NCBI GenBank assembly: GCA_947174965.1
Contig: CAMWKY010000002.1
Span: 1 to 24,484, forward strand
Length of the DNA stretch: 24,484 nucleotides
Direction of reading: 5' to 3'
From: an uncultured Ruminococcus sp.
GTDB taxonomy: Bacteria; Bacillota; Clostridia; Oscillospirales; Ruminococcaceae
Each line of letters opens with the position of its first letter. Position 1 is the stretch's first letter. This document shows, piece by piece, positions 7,861 to 16,884 of this stretch. The translations under genes were made by a program, and so were the position numbers. The notes under the pieces were generated by a model that was not told where the DNA came from, did no database searches, and was given only the letters and a program-made list of their open reading frames with translations.

Positions 7861-8664
7861 ATGGGACAGAAAGTTAATCCACACGGCTTACGTGTTGGCG
7901 TTATTAAGGATTGGGATTCACGCTGGTATGCTAATAAGGCAACTTTCGGCAATACTCTTGTTGAAGATTACAATATCCGTAACTTCATTAAAAAGAGTTT
8001 GTATGCAGCAGGTGTTCCCAGAATTGAAATTGAGCGTTTCAATGATAAAGTTAGAATCCACATTCACTGTGCAAAGCCCGGTATTGTTATCGGCAGACAG
8101 GGTGCAGAAATTGAAAAGCTCAGAGAAAAACTCGCAAAGATGATGAACATGAACAAAGACAGAGTTTATGTAAACATCGTTGAAGTAAAACAGCCTGACA
8201 TGGATTCACAGCTCGTTGCAGAGAAGATTGCTCTCGACCTTGAAAACAGAGTATCTTTCAGACGTGCAATGAAACAGTCTATCGGCAGAACAATGCGTCT
8301 TGGCGCAAAAGGTATCAAAGTTAAGGTTTCAGGCAGACTTGCCGGAGCTGAAATTGCAAGAAGTGAAAGCTATCACGAAGGTACAATTCCGCTTCAGACA
8401 ATCCGTGCAGATATTGATTACGGTTTTGCAGAGGCTGATACAACATATGGTAAACTTGGTGTAAAAGTCTGGATTTATAAAGGCGAAGTTCTCAAGGGTG
8501 ATGCTGCAAAGGCTGCTGCTCAAAGAGAAAAGGCAGAAAAGAAGCCTGAACGTCAGAACCGTCGCAATGATGACAACAGACGTGATGGAAACAGACGTGA
8601 CGGCAACAGACGTGGTGGAAGAAATTTCAACCGTGATGCTAAAAGAGAGGGAGGGAATCAGTAA
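7861..8664 (+). CDS. rpsC: 30S ribosomal protein S3 with an Arg/Asn-rich C-terminal tail
   Basis: S3 is at the mRNA entry channel and contributes to mRNA unwinding. Residues 1-210 form the usual N domain, KH domain with GRQG ([12 protein letters not shown]) and C domain ([12 protein letters not shown]). The protein then continues in a tail of about 55 residues rich in Ala/Lys, then Arg, Asn, Asp and Gly, giving 267 residues where about 210-240 is common. The tail holds three copies of a five-residue unit, [10 protein letters not shown] and NRRGG, encoded by a 15-base tandem repeat at 8575-8619. The stop overlaps the rplP start (TAATG). Confidence 0.97.
   Translation: MGQKVNPHGLRVGVIKDWDSRWYANKATFGNTLVEDYNIRNFIKKSLYAAGVPRIEIERFNDKVRIHIHCAKPGIVIGRQGAEIEKLREKLAKMMNMNKDRVYVNIVEVKQPDMDSQLVAEKIALDLENRVSFRRAMKQSIGRTMRLGAKGIKVKVSGRLAGAEIARSESYHEGTIPLQTIRADIDYGFAEADTTYGKLGVKVWIYKGEVLKGDAAKAAAQREKAEKKPERQNRRNDDNRRDGNRRDGNRRGGRNFNRDAKREGGNQ
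8575..8619 (+). repeat. Three 15-bp tandem repeats in the rpsC 3' end
   Basis: The units begin at 8575, 8590 and 8605, each starting AACAGACGTG and differing at a few later positions (GATGGA, GACGGC, GGTGGA as the closing codons). They keep the reading frame and encode [10 protein letters not shown] and NRRGG. Slippage-type expansion inside the S3 tail is the simplest origin. Confidence 0.85.
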
Positions 8665-9089
8665 TGCTTCTTCCAAAGAGAGTTAAATACCGCAGAGTCC
8701 ACAGAGGACGTCTTAAAGGTAAGGCATACAGAGGAAATAAAGTAACATATGGTGATTTCGGACTTCAGGCACTTGAACCATCTTGGATTACTTCCAATCA
8801 GATTGAGGCTGCCCGTATCGCTATGACACGTTACATCAAGAGAGGCGGTAAAGTCTGGATTAAGATTTTCCCTGACAAGCCAATCACAGAAAAACCGGCT
8901 GAAACCCGAATGGGTTCAGGTAAAGGCTCACCTGAATATTGGGTTGCAGTTGTAAAGCCCGGCAGAGTTCTTTTTGAAATCAAGGGTGTTCCGGAGGAAA
9001 CCGCAAGAGAGGCTATGCGTCTTGCTATGCACAAGCTTCCTATTAAATGTAAGTTCGTTACTAAAGCAGAGCAGGAGGTTGAGCAGTAA
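8664..9089 (+). CDS. rplP: 50S ribosomal protein L16
   Basis: L16 helps position tRNA at the A site of the large subunit. The 141-residue product begins [16 protein letters not shown] and carries the conserved [19 protein letters not shown] near residues 83-101. It is coupled on both sides: its ATG overlaps the rpsC stop and its stop overlaps the rpmC start, both as TAATG. Confidence 0.98.
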   Translation: MLLPKRVKYRRVHRGRLKGKAYRGNKVTYGDFGLQALEPSWITSNQIEAARIAMTRYIKRGGKVWIKIFPDKPITEKPAETRMGSGKGSPEYWVAVVKPGRVLFEIKGVPEETAREAMRLAMHKLPIKCKFVTKAEQEVEQ

Positions 9090-9286
9090 TGAAGGCATCA
9101 GAAATCAGAGAAATGTCAGTTGAAGAACTCAACGAGAAGCTCACAAGCCTTAAAGAAGAACTTTTTGCACTTCGTTTTCAGCACGCTGTAAATCAGCTTG
9201 AAAACACAGCTCGTCTTAAGGCTGTAAAGAAAGATATTGCCCGTGTAAAGACAATTCTGCGTGAAGCAGAGCTTGCACAGCAATAA
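9089..9286 (+). CDS. rpmC: 50S ribosomal protein L29
   Basis: L29 is a small two-helix protein next to the exit tunnel and L23. The 65-residue sequence has the family pattern: [14 protein letters not shown], then [21 protein letters not shown] and a basic helical end. It starts within the rplP stop codon. The length is typical. Confidence 0.97.
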   Translation: MKASEIREMSVEELNEKLTSLKEELFALRFQHAVNQLENTARLKAVKKDIARVKTILREAELAQQ

Positions 9287-9305
9287 GAAAGGGAGGATTT
9301 AGCTA

Positions 9306-9566
9306 ATGTCTACTGAAAGAAACCTTAGAAAAACAAGAGTAGGTAAGGTTGTAAGCGATAAGATGGATAAAACCGTTGTAGTTGCTATCGTTGATAACGT
9401 TAAACACCCGCTTTACAAAAAAATCATCAAGCGTACCGTAAAACTCAAGGCTCATGATGAAAAGAATGAGTGCAGAATCGGTGACAGAGTTGAAGTTATG
9501 GAAACACGTCCGCTTTCAAAGGATAAGAGATGGCGTGTAACCAACATCATTGAAAAGGCTAAGTAA
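9306..9566 (+). CDS. rpsQ: 30S ribosomal protein S17
   Basis: S17 is an OB-fold primary 16S rRNA binder. The 86-residue protein shows [20 protein letters not shown] at the start and the conserved [20 protein letters not shown] near the end. AAAGGGAGG precedes ATG 9306. It closes the classical S10 operon part of the cluster. Confidence 0.98.
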   Translation: MSTERNLRKTRVGKVVSDKMDKTVVVAIVDNVKHPLYKKIIKRTVKLKAHDEKNECRIGDRVEVMETRPLSKDKRWRVTNIIEKAK

Positions 9567-9605
9567 TTTTTATAAAAGCTTTATGCTTGAAAGGAGGAAC
9601 TCGCT

Positions 9606-9974
9606 GTGATACAGATGCAGACTTATTTAAAGGTCGCTGACAATACAGGAGCAAAAGAGCTTATGTGTATCAGAGTTCTGGGTGGTACTCGCCGCAGATA
9701 TGCAAATATCGGTGACGTTGTAGTTGCTTCAGTTAAAAAAGCAACACCCGGAGGCGTTGTAAAGAAGGGCGACGTTGTAAAAGCAGTTATTGTTCGTTCA
9801 GCAAAGGGTCTCAGACGTGAGGACGGAACATATATCCGTTTCGATGAGAACGCTGCTGTTATTATTAAGGAAGATAAGAACCCGAAGGGTACACGTATTT
9901 TTGGTTCAGTTGCTAAGGAACTTCGTGAAAAGGAATATACAAAGATTCTTAGCCTTGCTCCAGAGGTTCTTTAA
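9606..9974 (+). CDS. rplN: 50S ribosomal protein L14 (GTG start)
   Basis: L14 lies at the subunit interface and forms part of an intersubunit bridge. The 122-residue sequence starts [16 protein letters not shown] and ends with the normal [20 protein letters not shown]. The initiation codon is GTG 9606, eight bases after AAGGAGG (9591-9597). The in-frame ATG at 9615 would be 17 bases away and remove conserved residues. It opens the spc part of the cluster, with no separate promoter that I can see in the 39-base gap. Confidence 0.97.
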   Translation: MIQMQTYLKVADNTGAKELMCIRVLGGTRRRYANIGDVVVASVKKATPGGVVKKGDVVKAVIVRSAKGLRREDGTYIRFDENAAVIIKEDKNPKGTRIFGSVAKELREKEYTKILSLAPEVL

Positions 9975-9991
9975 TCGGAGGTGTCACATAT

Positions 9992-10333
9992 ATGAGTAAA
10001 GTTCACGTAAAAACCGGTGACACCGTTATCCTTCTCACAGGTAAGTACGAGGATAAGTACGACAAGAACGGTGAAAGAAAAACTGGTAAGGTTGTAGAAG
10101 TAAGTCCAAAAGAAGGCAAGGTTATCGTTGAAAATATCAACGTAATCACAAAGCACGTAAAGCCCAGAGCAATGGGTCAGCAGGGCGGTATCATCAGAAC
10201 AGAAGCACCTGTTTATGCTTCAAAGGTTCAGCTTGTATGCCCTAAGTGCGGTAAGCCTACAAGAGTTGGTCATGTTTTTGAGGACGGAAAAAAACTCCGT
10301 TCATGCAAAAAATGCGGCAAATCTTTTGAATAA
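9992..10333 (+). CDS. rplX: 50S ribosomal protein L24 with C-terminal zinc-ribbon cysteines
   Basis: L24 is an assembly initiator of the large subunit. Residues 4-60 contain the KOW-type region (VKTGDTVILLTGKYEDK). The 113-residue protein ends with two CxxC knuckles, CPKCGK and CKKCGK, about 20 residues apart. These would make a zinc ribbon; in many L24 proteins the corresponding positions lack Cys. Start ATG 9992 follows CGGAGG. Zinc binding is inferred from the cysteine spacing only. Confidence 0.97.
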   Translation: MSKVHVKTGDTVILLTGKYEDKYDKNGERKTGKVVEVSPKEGKVIVENINVITKHVKPRAMGQQGGIIRTEAPVYASKVQLVCPKCGKPTRVGHVFEDGKKLRSCKKCGKSFE

Positions 10334-10351
10334 TTAAAAGGAGAAACGACA

Positions 10352-10891
10352 ATGGCAAGATTAAAAGATTTTTATGTTAGCGACGTTGCTCCCGCAATGA
10401 TGAAAAAGTTTGGCTATAAGAGTGTTATGCAGATTCCTAAGCTTGAAAAAGTTGTAATCAATGTTGGTGCAGGCGAAGCTAAGGACAATGCAAAAGTTAT
10501 TGATGCTATCATGACAGATATTGCAGCTATCACAGGTCAGAAACCTATTGTATGCCGTGCAAAGAAATCTGTTGCTAACTTTAAACTCCGTGAAGGTATG
10601 CCTATCGGTGTTAAAGTAACACTCAGAGGCGAAAAGATGTATGAGTTTGTTGACAAGCTCTTTAACGTTGCTTTTCCACGTGTTCGTGATTTCAGAGGTA
10701 TCAGCGCAAATTCTTTTGATGGCAGAGGAAATTATTCAACAGGCATCAAGGAACAGCTCATCTTCCCTGAAATTGAATATGATAAGATTGACAAAGTAAG
10801 AGGTATGGATATAAACTTCATCACAACAGCTAACACAGACGAAGAAGGCAGAGAACTTCTCTCACTTCTCGGAGCTCCATTCATCAAGTAA
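10352..10891 (+). CDS. rplE: 50S ribosomal protein L5
   Basis: L5 binds 5S rRNA and contacts P-site tRNA. The 179-residue product has the conserved [14 protein letters not shown] near residues 30-43, [21 protein letters not shown], and [16 protein letters not shown] near the end. ATG 10352 follows AAAAGGAG. Length and position are canonical. Confidence 0.98.
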   Translation: MARLKDFYVSDVAPAMMKKFGYKSVMQIPKLEKVVINVGAGEAKDNAKVIDAIMTDIAAITGQKPIVCRAKKSVANFKLREGMPIGVKVTLRGEKMYEFVDKLFNVAFPRVRDFRGISANSFDGRGNYSTGIKEQLIFPEIEYDKIDKVRGMDINFITTANTDEEGRELLSLLGAPFIK

Positions 10892-10907
10892 TCAGGGAGG
10901 AATTGAA

Positions 10908-11093
10908 ATGGCTAAAAAAGCAATGATTAACAAGCAGCAGAGAACTCCCAAATATTCCACAAGAGCATATAACAGATGCAAAATCTGTGGCAGACCACAC
11001 GCATATTTGAGAAAATTCGGCATCTGCCGTATCTGCTTCAGAGAACTTGCACACGACGGACAGATTCCCGGCGTAAAGAAGGCAAGCTGGTAA
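10908..11093 (+). CDS. rpsZ: 30S ribosomal protein S14, zinc (type Z) form
   Basis: The 61-residue length and the two CxxC knuckles (CKICG and CRICF) identify the short zinc-binding S14, which sits in the 30S head. The sequence ends in [11 protein letters not shown], as usual for this form. ATG 10908 follows GGGAGG. No second, zinc-independent S14 is in this window; such paralogs usually lie elsewhere under zinc control. Confidence 0.98.
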   Translation: MAKKAMINKQQRTPKYSTRAYNRCKICGRPHAYLRKFGICRICFRELAHDGQIPGVKKASW

Positions 11094-11116
11094 AATACAA
11101 AAAGGGGGTTATCTGA

Positions 11117-11515
11117 ATGCAAATCACAGATACAATAGCTGATTTATTAACAAGAATCCGCAATGCGAATACTGCTAAGCACGCCACAGTTGACGTTCCC
11201 GCTTCAAATGTAAAGAAAGCTATAACACAGATTCTCGTTGATGAGGGTTATGTAAAGAGTTTTCAGGTTATTGAAGACGGCAAGCAGGGTGTTATAAGAA
11301 TCACGCTTAAATACGGCGACAACAAGTCACCGGTTATCACAGGACTCAAACGAGTATCAAAACCAGGTCTGCGTATCTATTCAAGCTGTGCAGATATGCC
11401 GAAAGTAAGAAAGGGACTTGGTATTGCAATCGTTTCAACTTCAAAGGGAATCGTTACTGACAAAAAGGCAAGAGAGCTTAATGTTGGCGGCGAAGTTCTC
11501 GCATACATCTGGTAA
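11117..11515 (+). CDS. rpsH: 30S ribosomal protein S8
   Basis: S8 is a central-domain 16S rRNA binder and, in E. coli, the translational repressor of the spc operon. The 132-residue product begins [18 protein letters not shown] and ends with [22 protein letters not shown], the typical C-terminus. A strong AAAAAGGGGG-type ribosome binding site precedes ATG 11117. No S8-site mimic is obvious in the short gaps around rplE. Confidence 0.98.
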   Translation: MQITDTIADLLTRIRNANTAKHATVDVPASNVKKAITQILVDEGYVKSFQVIEDGKQGVIRITLKYGDNKSPVITGLKRVSKPGLRIYSSCADMPKVRKGLGIAIVSTSKGIVTDKKARELNVGGEVLAYIW

Positions 11516-11529
11516 GGAGGAACTTAATT

Positions 11530-12075
11530 ATGTCAAGAATCGGCAGAATGCCCATAACAGTTCCGGCGGGTGTAGAAGTTAAAAACGACAACAACTGCAT
11601 TACAGTTAAAGGACCTAAGGGCGAACTTACAAAGCAGTTCAGCACAGAACTCGGCATCGAGGTTGCTGAAGGTGTTATAACAGTAACAAGACCAAGTGAT
11701 GACAAAAAACATCGTTCACTTCATGGTCTTACAAGAACTCTCATTGCAAATATGGTTGAGGGTGTAACAAACGGATATTCAAAAACACTTGAAATTGAGG
11801 GTGTTGGTTATCGTGCTGCTAAGTCAGGAAATAAGGTTAATCTTAATCTTGGCTTCTCACACCCTGTTGTATTTGAGGAAACAGACATCATCAAGCTTGA
11901 TGTTCCTCAGCCAAACAGAATTATTGTAAGCGGTATTGATAAGCAGGCTGTAGGTCAGTTTGCAGCTGAAATCCGTGAAAAACGTCCACCTGAGCCTTAT
12001 AAGGGCAAGGGCATCAGATATGCCGGCGAGCGCATTATCCGCAAGGAAGGTAAAGCCGGCAAGGGCAAGAAGTAA
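11530..12075 (+). CDS. rplF: 50S ribosomal protein L6
   Basis: L6 lies near the GTPase-associated centre. The 181-residue protein begins MSRIGRMPITVPAGV, has the repeated L6 fold, and ends with the conserved PPEPYKGKGIRYAGE followed by a Lys/Gly-rich tail. The ribosome binding site AAGGAGG precedes ATG 11530. Confidence 0.98.
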   Translation: MSRIGRMPITVPAGVEVKNDNNCITVKGPKGELTKQFSTELGIEVAEGVITVTRPSDDKKHRSLHGLTRTLIANMVEGVTNGYSKTLEIEGVGYRAAKSGNKVNLNLGFSHPVVFEETDIIKLDVPQPNRIIVSGIDKQAVGQFAAEIREKRPPEPYKGKGIRYAGERIIRKEGKAGKGKK

Positions 12076-12094
12076 TTAAAAGGAGCAGATTGCT

Positions 12095-12454
12095 ATGATA
12101 AAGAAATTTGACAGCAACAAGGCAAGAATCAAGAGACATCAGAGAATCCGCAACAAGATTTCAGGTACTCCTGAGTGTCCTCGTCTTAACGTTTTCCGCT
12201 CATCTAAGCACATTTATGCTCAGATTATTGATGATGTAAACGGTGTTACTCTTGCTTCAGCATCAAGCATGGACAAGGGCTTTGAGGGCAACGGCGGAAA
12301 TATCGAAGGCGCACGCAAAGTCGGCGAAATGATTGCTAAAAATGCTGCTGATAAGGGTATCAGTGCAGTTGTTTTCGACAGAGGCGGCTATCTCTATCAC
12401 GGCAGAGTTAAAGAACTCGCTGAAGGCGCACGTGAAAACGGATTAAAGTTCTAA
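12095..12454 (+). CDS. rplR: 50S ribosomal protein L18
   Basis: L18 binds 5S rRNA and joins it to the large subunit with L5. The 119-residue product shows [20 protein letters not shown] in the first third and [28 protein letters not shown] at the C-terminus (two adjoining conserved segments). AAAAGGAG precedes ATG 12095. Confidence 0.98.
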   Translation: MIKKFDSNKARIKRHQRIRNKISGTPECPRLNVFRSSKHIYAQIIDDVNGVTLASASSMDKGFEGNGGNIEGARKVGEMIAKNAADKGISAVVFDRGGYLYHGRVKELAEGARENGLKF

Positions 12455-12469
12455 GAGGGAGGTAAAACA

Positions 12470-12970
12470 ATGGCTAATATTGAAACACAGGCTTCTGAAC
12501 TTCAGGAAAAAGTTGTTGCTATCAACAGAGTTTCCAAGACAGTTAAGGGTGGTAGAATCATGAAATTTTCTGCTCTTGTTGTTGTTGGTGACGGCAACGG
12601 CACTGTAGGATTTGGTCTTGGCAAGTCAGGTGAAGTTCCTGATGCTATCCGCAAGGGTATTGAAGACGCTAAGAAGAATCTTTGTAAAATTGCTCTCAAA
12701 GGAACTACTATTCCACATGAAATCGTAGGCGAATTTGGCGCAGGCAGAGTTCTTATGAAGCCTGCTGCACCCGGTACTGGTGTTATCGCCGGCGGTCCTG
12801 TTCGTGCAGTAATCGAAGTTGCAGGCATTAAGGACATCAGAACAAAGTCACTTCGTTCAAATAATCCATGCAACGTTGTAAGAGCTACAATAAACGGTCT
12901 TAAATCCTGCACTTCTGCAAAAGAAGTTGCTGAAAAGAGAGGAAAGTCCGTTAAGGAAATTTTAGGTTAA
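12470..12970 (+). CDS. rpsE: 30S ribosomal protein S5
   Basis: S5 is a fidelity protein at the mRNA entry site. The 166-residue sequence has the double-stranded RNA-binding N domain with [11 protein letters not shown] and [11 protein letters not shown], the [17 protein letters not shown] signature, and [18 protein letters not shown] 12470 follows GAGGGAGG. No unusual changes are evident. Confidence 0.98.
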   Translation: MANIETQASELQEKVVAINRVSKTVKGGRIMKFSALVVVGDGNGTVGFGLGKSGEVPDAIRKGIEDAKKNLCKIALKGTTIPHEIVGEFGAGRVLMKPAAPGTGVIAGGPVRAVIEVAGIKDIRTKSLRSNNPCNVVRATINGLKSCTSAKEVAEKRGKSVKEILG

Positions 12971-12985
12971 GGAGGCATTTTTGCA

Positions 12986-13162
12986 ATGGCTAAGAATATC
13001 AAGCTCGTTAAAAGCCTCATTGGCTGTAAGAAAGACCAGATTGCTACAGCTTATGCACTCGGTCTTAAGAAAATCGGTGATGTGACAGTACAGCCCGATA
13101 ATGCTCAGACACAGGGCAAAATCAATAAAATTTCACACCTCATCGAGGTTACAGAAGCATAA
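12986..13162 (+). CDS. rpmD: 50S ribosomal protein L30
   Basis: This 58-residue protein begins [18 protein letters not shown] and contains the family pattern [18 protein letters not shown], ending LIEVTEA. L30 is a small large-subunit protein. ATG 12986 follows AAGGAGG at 12969-12975 with a spacing of ten. It fills the gap between rpsE and rplO in the canonical position. Confidence 0.96.
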   Translation: MAKNIKLVKSLIGCKKDQIATAYALGLKKIGDVTVQPDNAQTQGKINKISHLIEVTEA

Positions 13163-13179
13163 GCAAGGAGGTGCTAACC

Positions 13180-13620
13180 ATGAAAATTCACGAATTAACT
13201 CCAGCAGCTGATTCAAACAAAGCTGTAAAGCGTGTTGGCAGAGGTCACGGCTCAGGTAATGGCAAGACAGCTGGTAAAGGTCACAAAGGACAGAATGCAC
13301 GTTCAGGCGGTGGTGTAAGAATCGGTTTTGAGGGTGGTCAGATGCCTTTGGCAAGACGTATCCCAAAGAGAGGATTCAACAACATTTTCGCAACAAAGTA
13401 TGCTATTGTTAATGTTTCAGACTTAAATAAATTCGAGAACGGTACAGTTGTAGATGCAGAGCTTCTCAAGGCTTCAGGTCTTATCAAGAAAGTATATGAC
13501 GGTGTTAAGGTTCTCGGAAACGGAGAGATTACTGCTCAGCTTACAGTTAAGGCTGCAAAATTCTCCCAGAGTGCTGTTGAGAAGATTGAAAAGGCAGGCG
13601 GAAAGACTGAGGTGATGTAA
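13180..13620 (+). CDS. rplO: 50S ribosomal protein L15
   Basis: L15 is a late-assembly protein of the large subunit. The 146-residue product has [20 protein letters not shown] at the start, a Gly/Lys/His-rich loop ([19 protein letters not shown]) and the globular C-domain. Start ATG 13180 lies eight bases after AAGGAGG (13165-13171). The in-frame GTG 13171 falls on that Shine-Dalgarno and is rejected. The stop nearly touches the secY start. Confidence 0.97.
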   Translation: MKIHELTPAADSNKAVKRVGRGHGSGNGKTAGKGHKGQNARSGGGVRIGFEGGQMPLARRIPKRGFNNIFATKYAIVNVSDLNKFENGTVVDAELLKASGLIKKVYDGVKVLGNGEITAQLTVKAAKFSQSAVEKIEKAGGKTEVM

Positions 13621-13621
13621 T

Positions 13622-14959
13622 GTGTTTCAGACGCTGAAACGTGCTTGGAGTGTTCCAGAAATCAGGAAAAAGCTTTTATACACATTACTCATGATTGTGA
13701 TATTCAGATTTGGAAGTGCTGTTGCTGTTCCGTTTCTTGATACATCTGTTGTTTCAAGCTGGATGACTCAGAACGCAACAAACGGCAATTTCCTTGAATA
13801 TCTGAACACCATTACTGGTGGCGCACTTTCGCAGGCAACATTATTCTCACTTTCAATCACACCATATATCAATGCTTCTATCATCATGCAGCTGCTGACA
13901 TATGCGCTTCCTCCACTCGAAAGAATGAGAGATGAGGGAGAAGAAGGCAGAAAACGAATTAACAAGATTACAACCGCAGTTGCTCTTGCATTGTCAGTAT
14001 TCATGGGATTTGCTTATTATCTCACTCTCAAAAGAATGTCTGCAACGGGAGACGACGGTGCTATCCATTACGCTGTAAAATATACGCAGGGCTGGGAAAT
14101 GTATTTCAGTGCTGTTGTTATAATTGCCTGTTTTGTTGCAGGTGCTTCATTTGTAGTATGGATGGGCAACAGAATCAGTGATAAAGGTATCGGAAACGGA
14201 GTTTCAATGATACTCTTTGCAGGTATTGCGGCAAGATTCCCTGTTGATGCAGGTATGCTTGTAAGACTTGTAACTGATGACCCTGCAAAATATCTTTTTG
14301 TTGCACTCGGTTATTTATTATTTATAATCTTTGAATTTGCTTTCATCGTTTTCATGAACGAATCAGAAAGACGTATTCCAATTCAGTATGCAAAGCGTGT
14401 GGTTGGAAGAAAACAATATGGTGGACAAAAAACACATATTCCGATAAAGGTAATGATGAGTGGTGTTATGCCTATCATCTTCGCAATGTCATTTATGTCA
14501 CTTCCGCAGACAATTCAGTTGTTTGCAGGTGAGCCGACACAGACAACCGGTTTCTACTATCATTTCTGTAAATTTTTCTCAACAAGAAGCTGGTCATATG
14601 CAATCCTTTATTTTATCCTTATAATCGCATTTAACTATTTCTATGTTTCAATACAGTACAATCCTATTGAAATTGCAAACAATCTTCGTCAGGGCAACGG
14701 CGGTATTCCGGGTATAAGACCAGGAAAACCAACTTCTGATTATATTCAGAGAGTTCTTTCAAAAATTGCACTTGTCGGAGCAATATTCCTCGGATTTATT
14801 GCAATTATCCCGATTTTCCTCGGAATGATTGATGATAATCTCCGTTCGCTTTCGATGGGCGGTACAACAATTCTTATCGCTGTAAGCGTTGCTCTTGAGA
14901 CAACACGTACACTGGAATCACAGCTTATGATGAGACACCACAAGGGATTCTTGTCATAA
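13622..14959 (+). CDS. secY: Preprotein translocase channel subunit SecY (GTG start)
   Basis: SecY is the pore of the Sec translocon in the cytoplasmic membrane. The 445-residue product has the usual ten hydrophobic spans and family motifs: TPYINASIIMQLL near residue 80, NRISDKGIGNGVSM, and the cytoplasmic loop QGNGGIPGIRPGKPT. GTG 13622 is chosen, with GAGGTGA about five bases upstream inside rplO. An ATG two bases earlier (13620) is out of frame and stops after five codons, so it may compete for ribosomes. It is co-transcribed with ribosomal genes, linking translation to export capacity. Confidence 0.98.
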   Translation: MFQTLKRAWSVPEIRKKLLYTLLMIVIFRFGSAVAVPFLDTSVVSSWMTQNATNGNFLEYLNTITGGALSQATLFSLSITPYINASIIMQLLTYALPPLERMRDEGEEGRKRINKITTAVALALSVFMGFAYYLTLKRMSATGDDGAIHYAVKYTQGWEMYFSAVVIIACFVAGASFVVWMGNRISDKGIGNGVSMILFAGIAARFPVDAGMLVRLVTDDPAKYLFVALGYLLFIIFEFAFIVFMNESERRIPIQYAKRVVGRKQYGGQKTHIPIKVMMSGVMPIIFAMSFMSLPQTIQLFAGEPTQTTGFYYHFCKFFSTRSWSYAILYFILIIAFNYFYVSIQYNPIEIANNLRQGNGGIPGIRPGKPTSDYIQRVLSKIALVGAIFLGFIAIIPIFLGMIDDNLRSLSMGGTTILIAVSVALETTRTLESQLMMRHHKGFLS

Positions 14960-14982
14960 GTGGAAATAAGGAGGAAAAAACA

Positions 14983-15618
14983 TTGAATCTTATCTTTTTA
15001 GGCGCACCCGGTGCGGGTAAAGGAACACAGGCAGAAGTTGTTTCTGATGCTCTGAACATTCCACAGATTTCTACAGGTAATATTCTCCGTGAGGCTGCTA
15101 AGAACGGCACAGAGTATGGACTCAAGGCAAAAGCTGCTATGGATGCAGGTGCGCTTGTTTCCGACGACATCGTTATTGGTATTCTCAAAGAGAGAATCGC
15201 AGAGGACGACTGCAAGGGCGGTTTCATTCTTGACGGCTTCCCGAGAACAGTTCCTCAGGCAGAAGCACTTGATGCAATGGGCATTAAAATCGATAAAGTA
15301 ATCGAAATAAACGTAGCAGACGAAACAATCAAGCAGAGAGTTTCAGGCAGACGTGTATGTCAGGGCTGTGGTGCTTCATATCATATTGAATATAAGCCTT
15401 CAAAGGTTGAGGGCATTTGTGACAAATGCGGAGACAAGACTGTAATCCGTAAGGACGACCAGCCGGAAGTTGTTCTCGACCGTCTCGCAACATATCACGA
15501 AAAAACAGCTCCTCTCAAAGACTACTATTCAGCACAGGGTAAACTTGTTACTGTAGAAGGTCAGGAAGAAGTTGCTGACACTTCAAAACTCACTCTTTCA
15601 GCTGTAGGAGTTGAATAA
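14983..15618 (+). CDS. adk: Adenylate kinase with zinc lid (TTG start)
   Basis: This enzyme interconverts ATP + AMP and two ADP. The P-loop GAPGAGKGT is at residues 7-15, DGFPRT at 84-89 and GRRVC at the lid. The lid has four cysteines, Cys126, Cys129, Cys146 and Cys149, the structural zinc site of the Gram-positive-type enzyme. The length is 211 residues. The initiator is TTG 14983, eight bases after AAGGAGGA. Its stop overlaps the map start (TAATG at 15616-15620). Confidence 0.98.
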   Translation: MNLIFLGAPGAGKGTQAEVVSDALNIPQISTGNILREAAKNGTEYGLKAKAAMDAGALVSDDIVIGILKERIAEDDCKGGFILDGFPRTVPQAEALDAMGIKIDKVIEINVADETIKQRVSGRRVCQGCGASYHIEYKPSKVEGICDKCGDKTVIRKDDQPEVVLDRLATYHEKTAPLKDYYSAQGKLVTVEGQEEVADTSKLTLSAVGVE

Positions 15619-16370
15619 TGAGTATAACCATTAAATCTCAGTCCGAATTAGCCATAATGCGTGAGGCAGGCAGAATAACCTGCGGCGCAATATGGTATGC
15701 GGGCGAACAATTAAAGCCGGGTATGTCAACACTTGATGTTGATAAGCTTGTCGGAGAATATTATGCAAGACATGGCTGTAAATCCTGCTTTAAAGGACTC
15801 TATGGATTCCCTGCAAATGCTTGTATATCAGTTAATGAGGAAGTAATTCACGGAATCCCGAAAGCAAACCGCAGGTTAAAGGAAGGCGATATAGTAAGTA
15901 TCGACACCGGAGCATCGTACAAGGGCTTCAATGGCGACAGCTGCTGGACTTTTCCTGTTGGCAAGATTTCTGATGAAGCAAAAGCATTGCTTGATGTTAC
16001 AGAAAAAAGCCTTTATGAAGGCATAGCTCAGGCTATAGTAGGTGCAAGAATCGGAGATATTTCTCATGCTGTAGAGGAATATTGTGCTTCACGAGGCTAC
16101 GGAATCGTAAGAAATTACTGCGGCCACGGCATAGGCAGAGAGGTACATGAATCACCTGAAATACCGAACTGGGGACGAACAGGTCACGGCGCAAGGCTTG
16201 TTTCAGGCATGACAATATGCATCGAGCCAATGATAAATCAGAAGGGCGATGATGTAAGAACTCTCAAAGACGGCTGGACCGTGGTTACGAAAAATGGTTC
16301 ACTGTCAGCTCATTTTGAGCATACAATCGCAATAACTCCTGACGGTCCCGTTATTTTGACCAAACCTTGA
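15618..16370 (+). CDS. map: Type I methionine aminopeptidase
   Basis: Map removes the initiator methionine from nascent proteins. The 250-residue protein has all five expected metal ligands: Asp96, Asp107, His170, Glu203 and Glu234, plus conserved His78. They are seen in SIDTGASYKG, FNGDSCW, CGHGIGREVHE, CIEPM and FEHTIAI. The length fits type Ia, without an N-terminal zinc-finger extension. It is coupled to adk by start/stop overlap. Confidence 0.98.
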   Translation: MSITIKSQSELAIMREAGRITCGAIWYAGEQLKPGMSTLDVDKLVGEYYARHGCKSCFKGLYGFPANACISVNEEVIHGIPKANRRLKEGDIVSIDTGASYKGFNGDSCWTFPVGKISDEAKALLDVTEKSLYEGIAQAIVGARIGDISHAVEEYCASRGYGIVRNYCGHGIGREVHESPEIPNWGRTGHGARLVSGMTICIEPMINQKGDDVRTLKDGWTVVTKNGSLSAHFEHTIAITPDGPVILTKP

Positions 16371-16383
16371 CGGAGGAAATATT

Positions 16384-16644
16384 GTGAAGCTTAATATAGG
16401 TTCTGTTGTAATGGCAAATGCAGGCAGAGACAACGGCGGATATTTCGTTGTTGTAAATCTTGATGAAAACTATTGCTTTATTGCAGACGGAAAGAGCAGA
16501 AAAATTTCTTCTCCGAAACGAAAGAATATAAAGCATATATGCCATACAAACAGTGTGATTGATATAAACGGTATAACTGATAAAAAGCTCAGAATGCTCC
16601 TTAGTTACATTAAGGCAGACGAGAGCAACAAGGAGGTTATTTGA
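16384..16644 (+). CDS. Small KOW-domain RNA-binding protein (L14e-like), GTG start
   Basis: The 86-residue product begins with a KOW-like segment, MKLNIGSVVMANAGRDNGG, followed by VVVNLDENYCFIADGKSRK and a basic patch (SSPKRKNIKH). This matches the small L14e/KOW proteins often encoded between map and infA in Clostridia. A role on the ribosome or in RNA binding is likely but not defined by the sequence. GTG 16384 lies seven bases after GGAGG (16372-16376). The infA start begins directly after its TGA stop, so the two are probably translated together. Confidence 0.85.
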   Translation: MKLNIGSVVMANAGRDNGGYFVVVNLDENYCFIADGKSRKISSPKRKNIKHICHTNSVIDINGITDKKLRMLLSYIKADESNKEVI

Positions 16645-16863
16645 TTGTCCAAAGAAGATGTAATCGAGGTTGAGGGCGTTGTTACAGATGCTCTCCCCAA
16701 TGCAATGTTTAAGGTTCAGCTTGAAAACGGTCATGAAGTTCTTGCACACGTTTCGGGCAAACTCAGAATGAATTATATCAGAATTGTGCCAGGCGATAAG
16801 GTGAAACTTGAAATGTCACCATATGACCTTTCAAAAGGTCGCATCACCTGGCGAGTTAAGTAA
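16645..16863 (+). CDS. infA: Translation initiation factor IF-1 (TTG start)
   Basis: IF-1 occupies the A site of the 30S subunit during initiation. The 72-residue OB-fold protein has the normal length and motifs: [36 protein letters not shown] and [16 protein letters not shown]. The initiator is TTG 16645, directly after the upstream stop and eight bases after AAGGAGG (16630-16636). No in-frame ATG is available near it. A weak start codon on an initiation factor raises the idea of self-limiting synthesis, which is speculative. Confidence 0.98.
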   Translation: MSKEDVIEVEGVVTDALPNAMFKVQLENGHEVLAHVSGKLRMNYIRIVPGDKVKLEMSPYDLSKGRITWRVK

Positions 16864-16884
16864 GATAAAGGAGGTATTCTTTAA

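Noticed and set aside
8575..8619. 15-bp repeats as a CRISPR or mobile repeat
   Set aside because: The units are directly tandem with no spacers, in frame within rpsC, and encode a low-complexity tail.
8329..8676. 115-residue minus-strand ORF opposite rpsC
   Set aside because: It is a shadow frame with Ser/Thr/Ile low complexity arising from the repetitive S3 tail.
12502..12912. 136-residue minus-strand ORF opposite rpsE
   Set aside because: Its length follows from the codon use of rpsE on the other strand; there is no independent evidence of coding.
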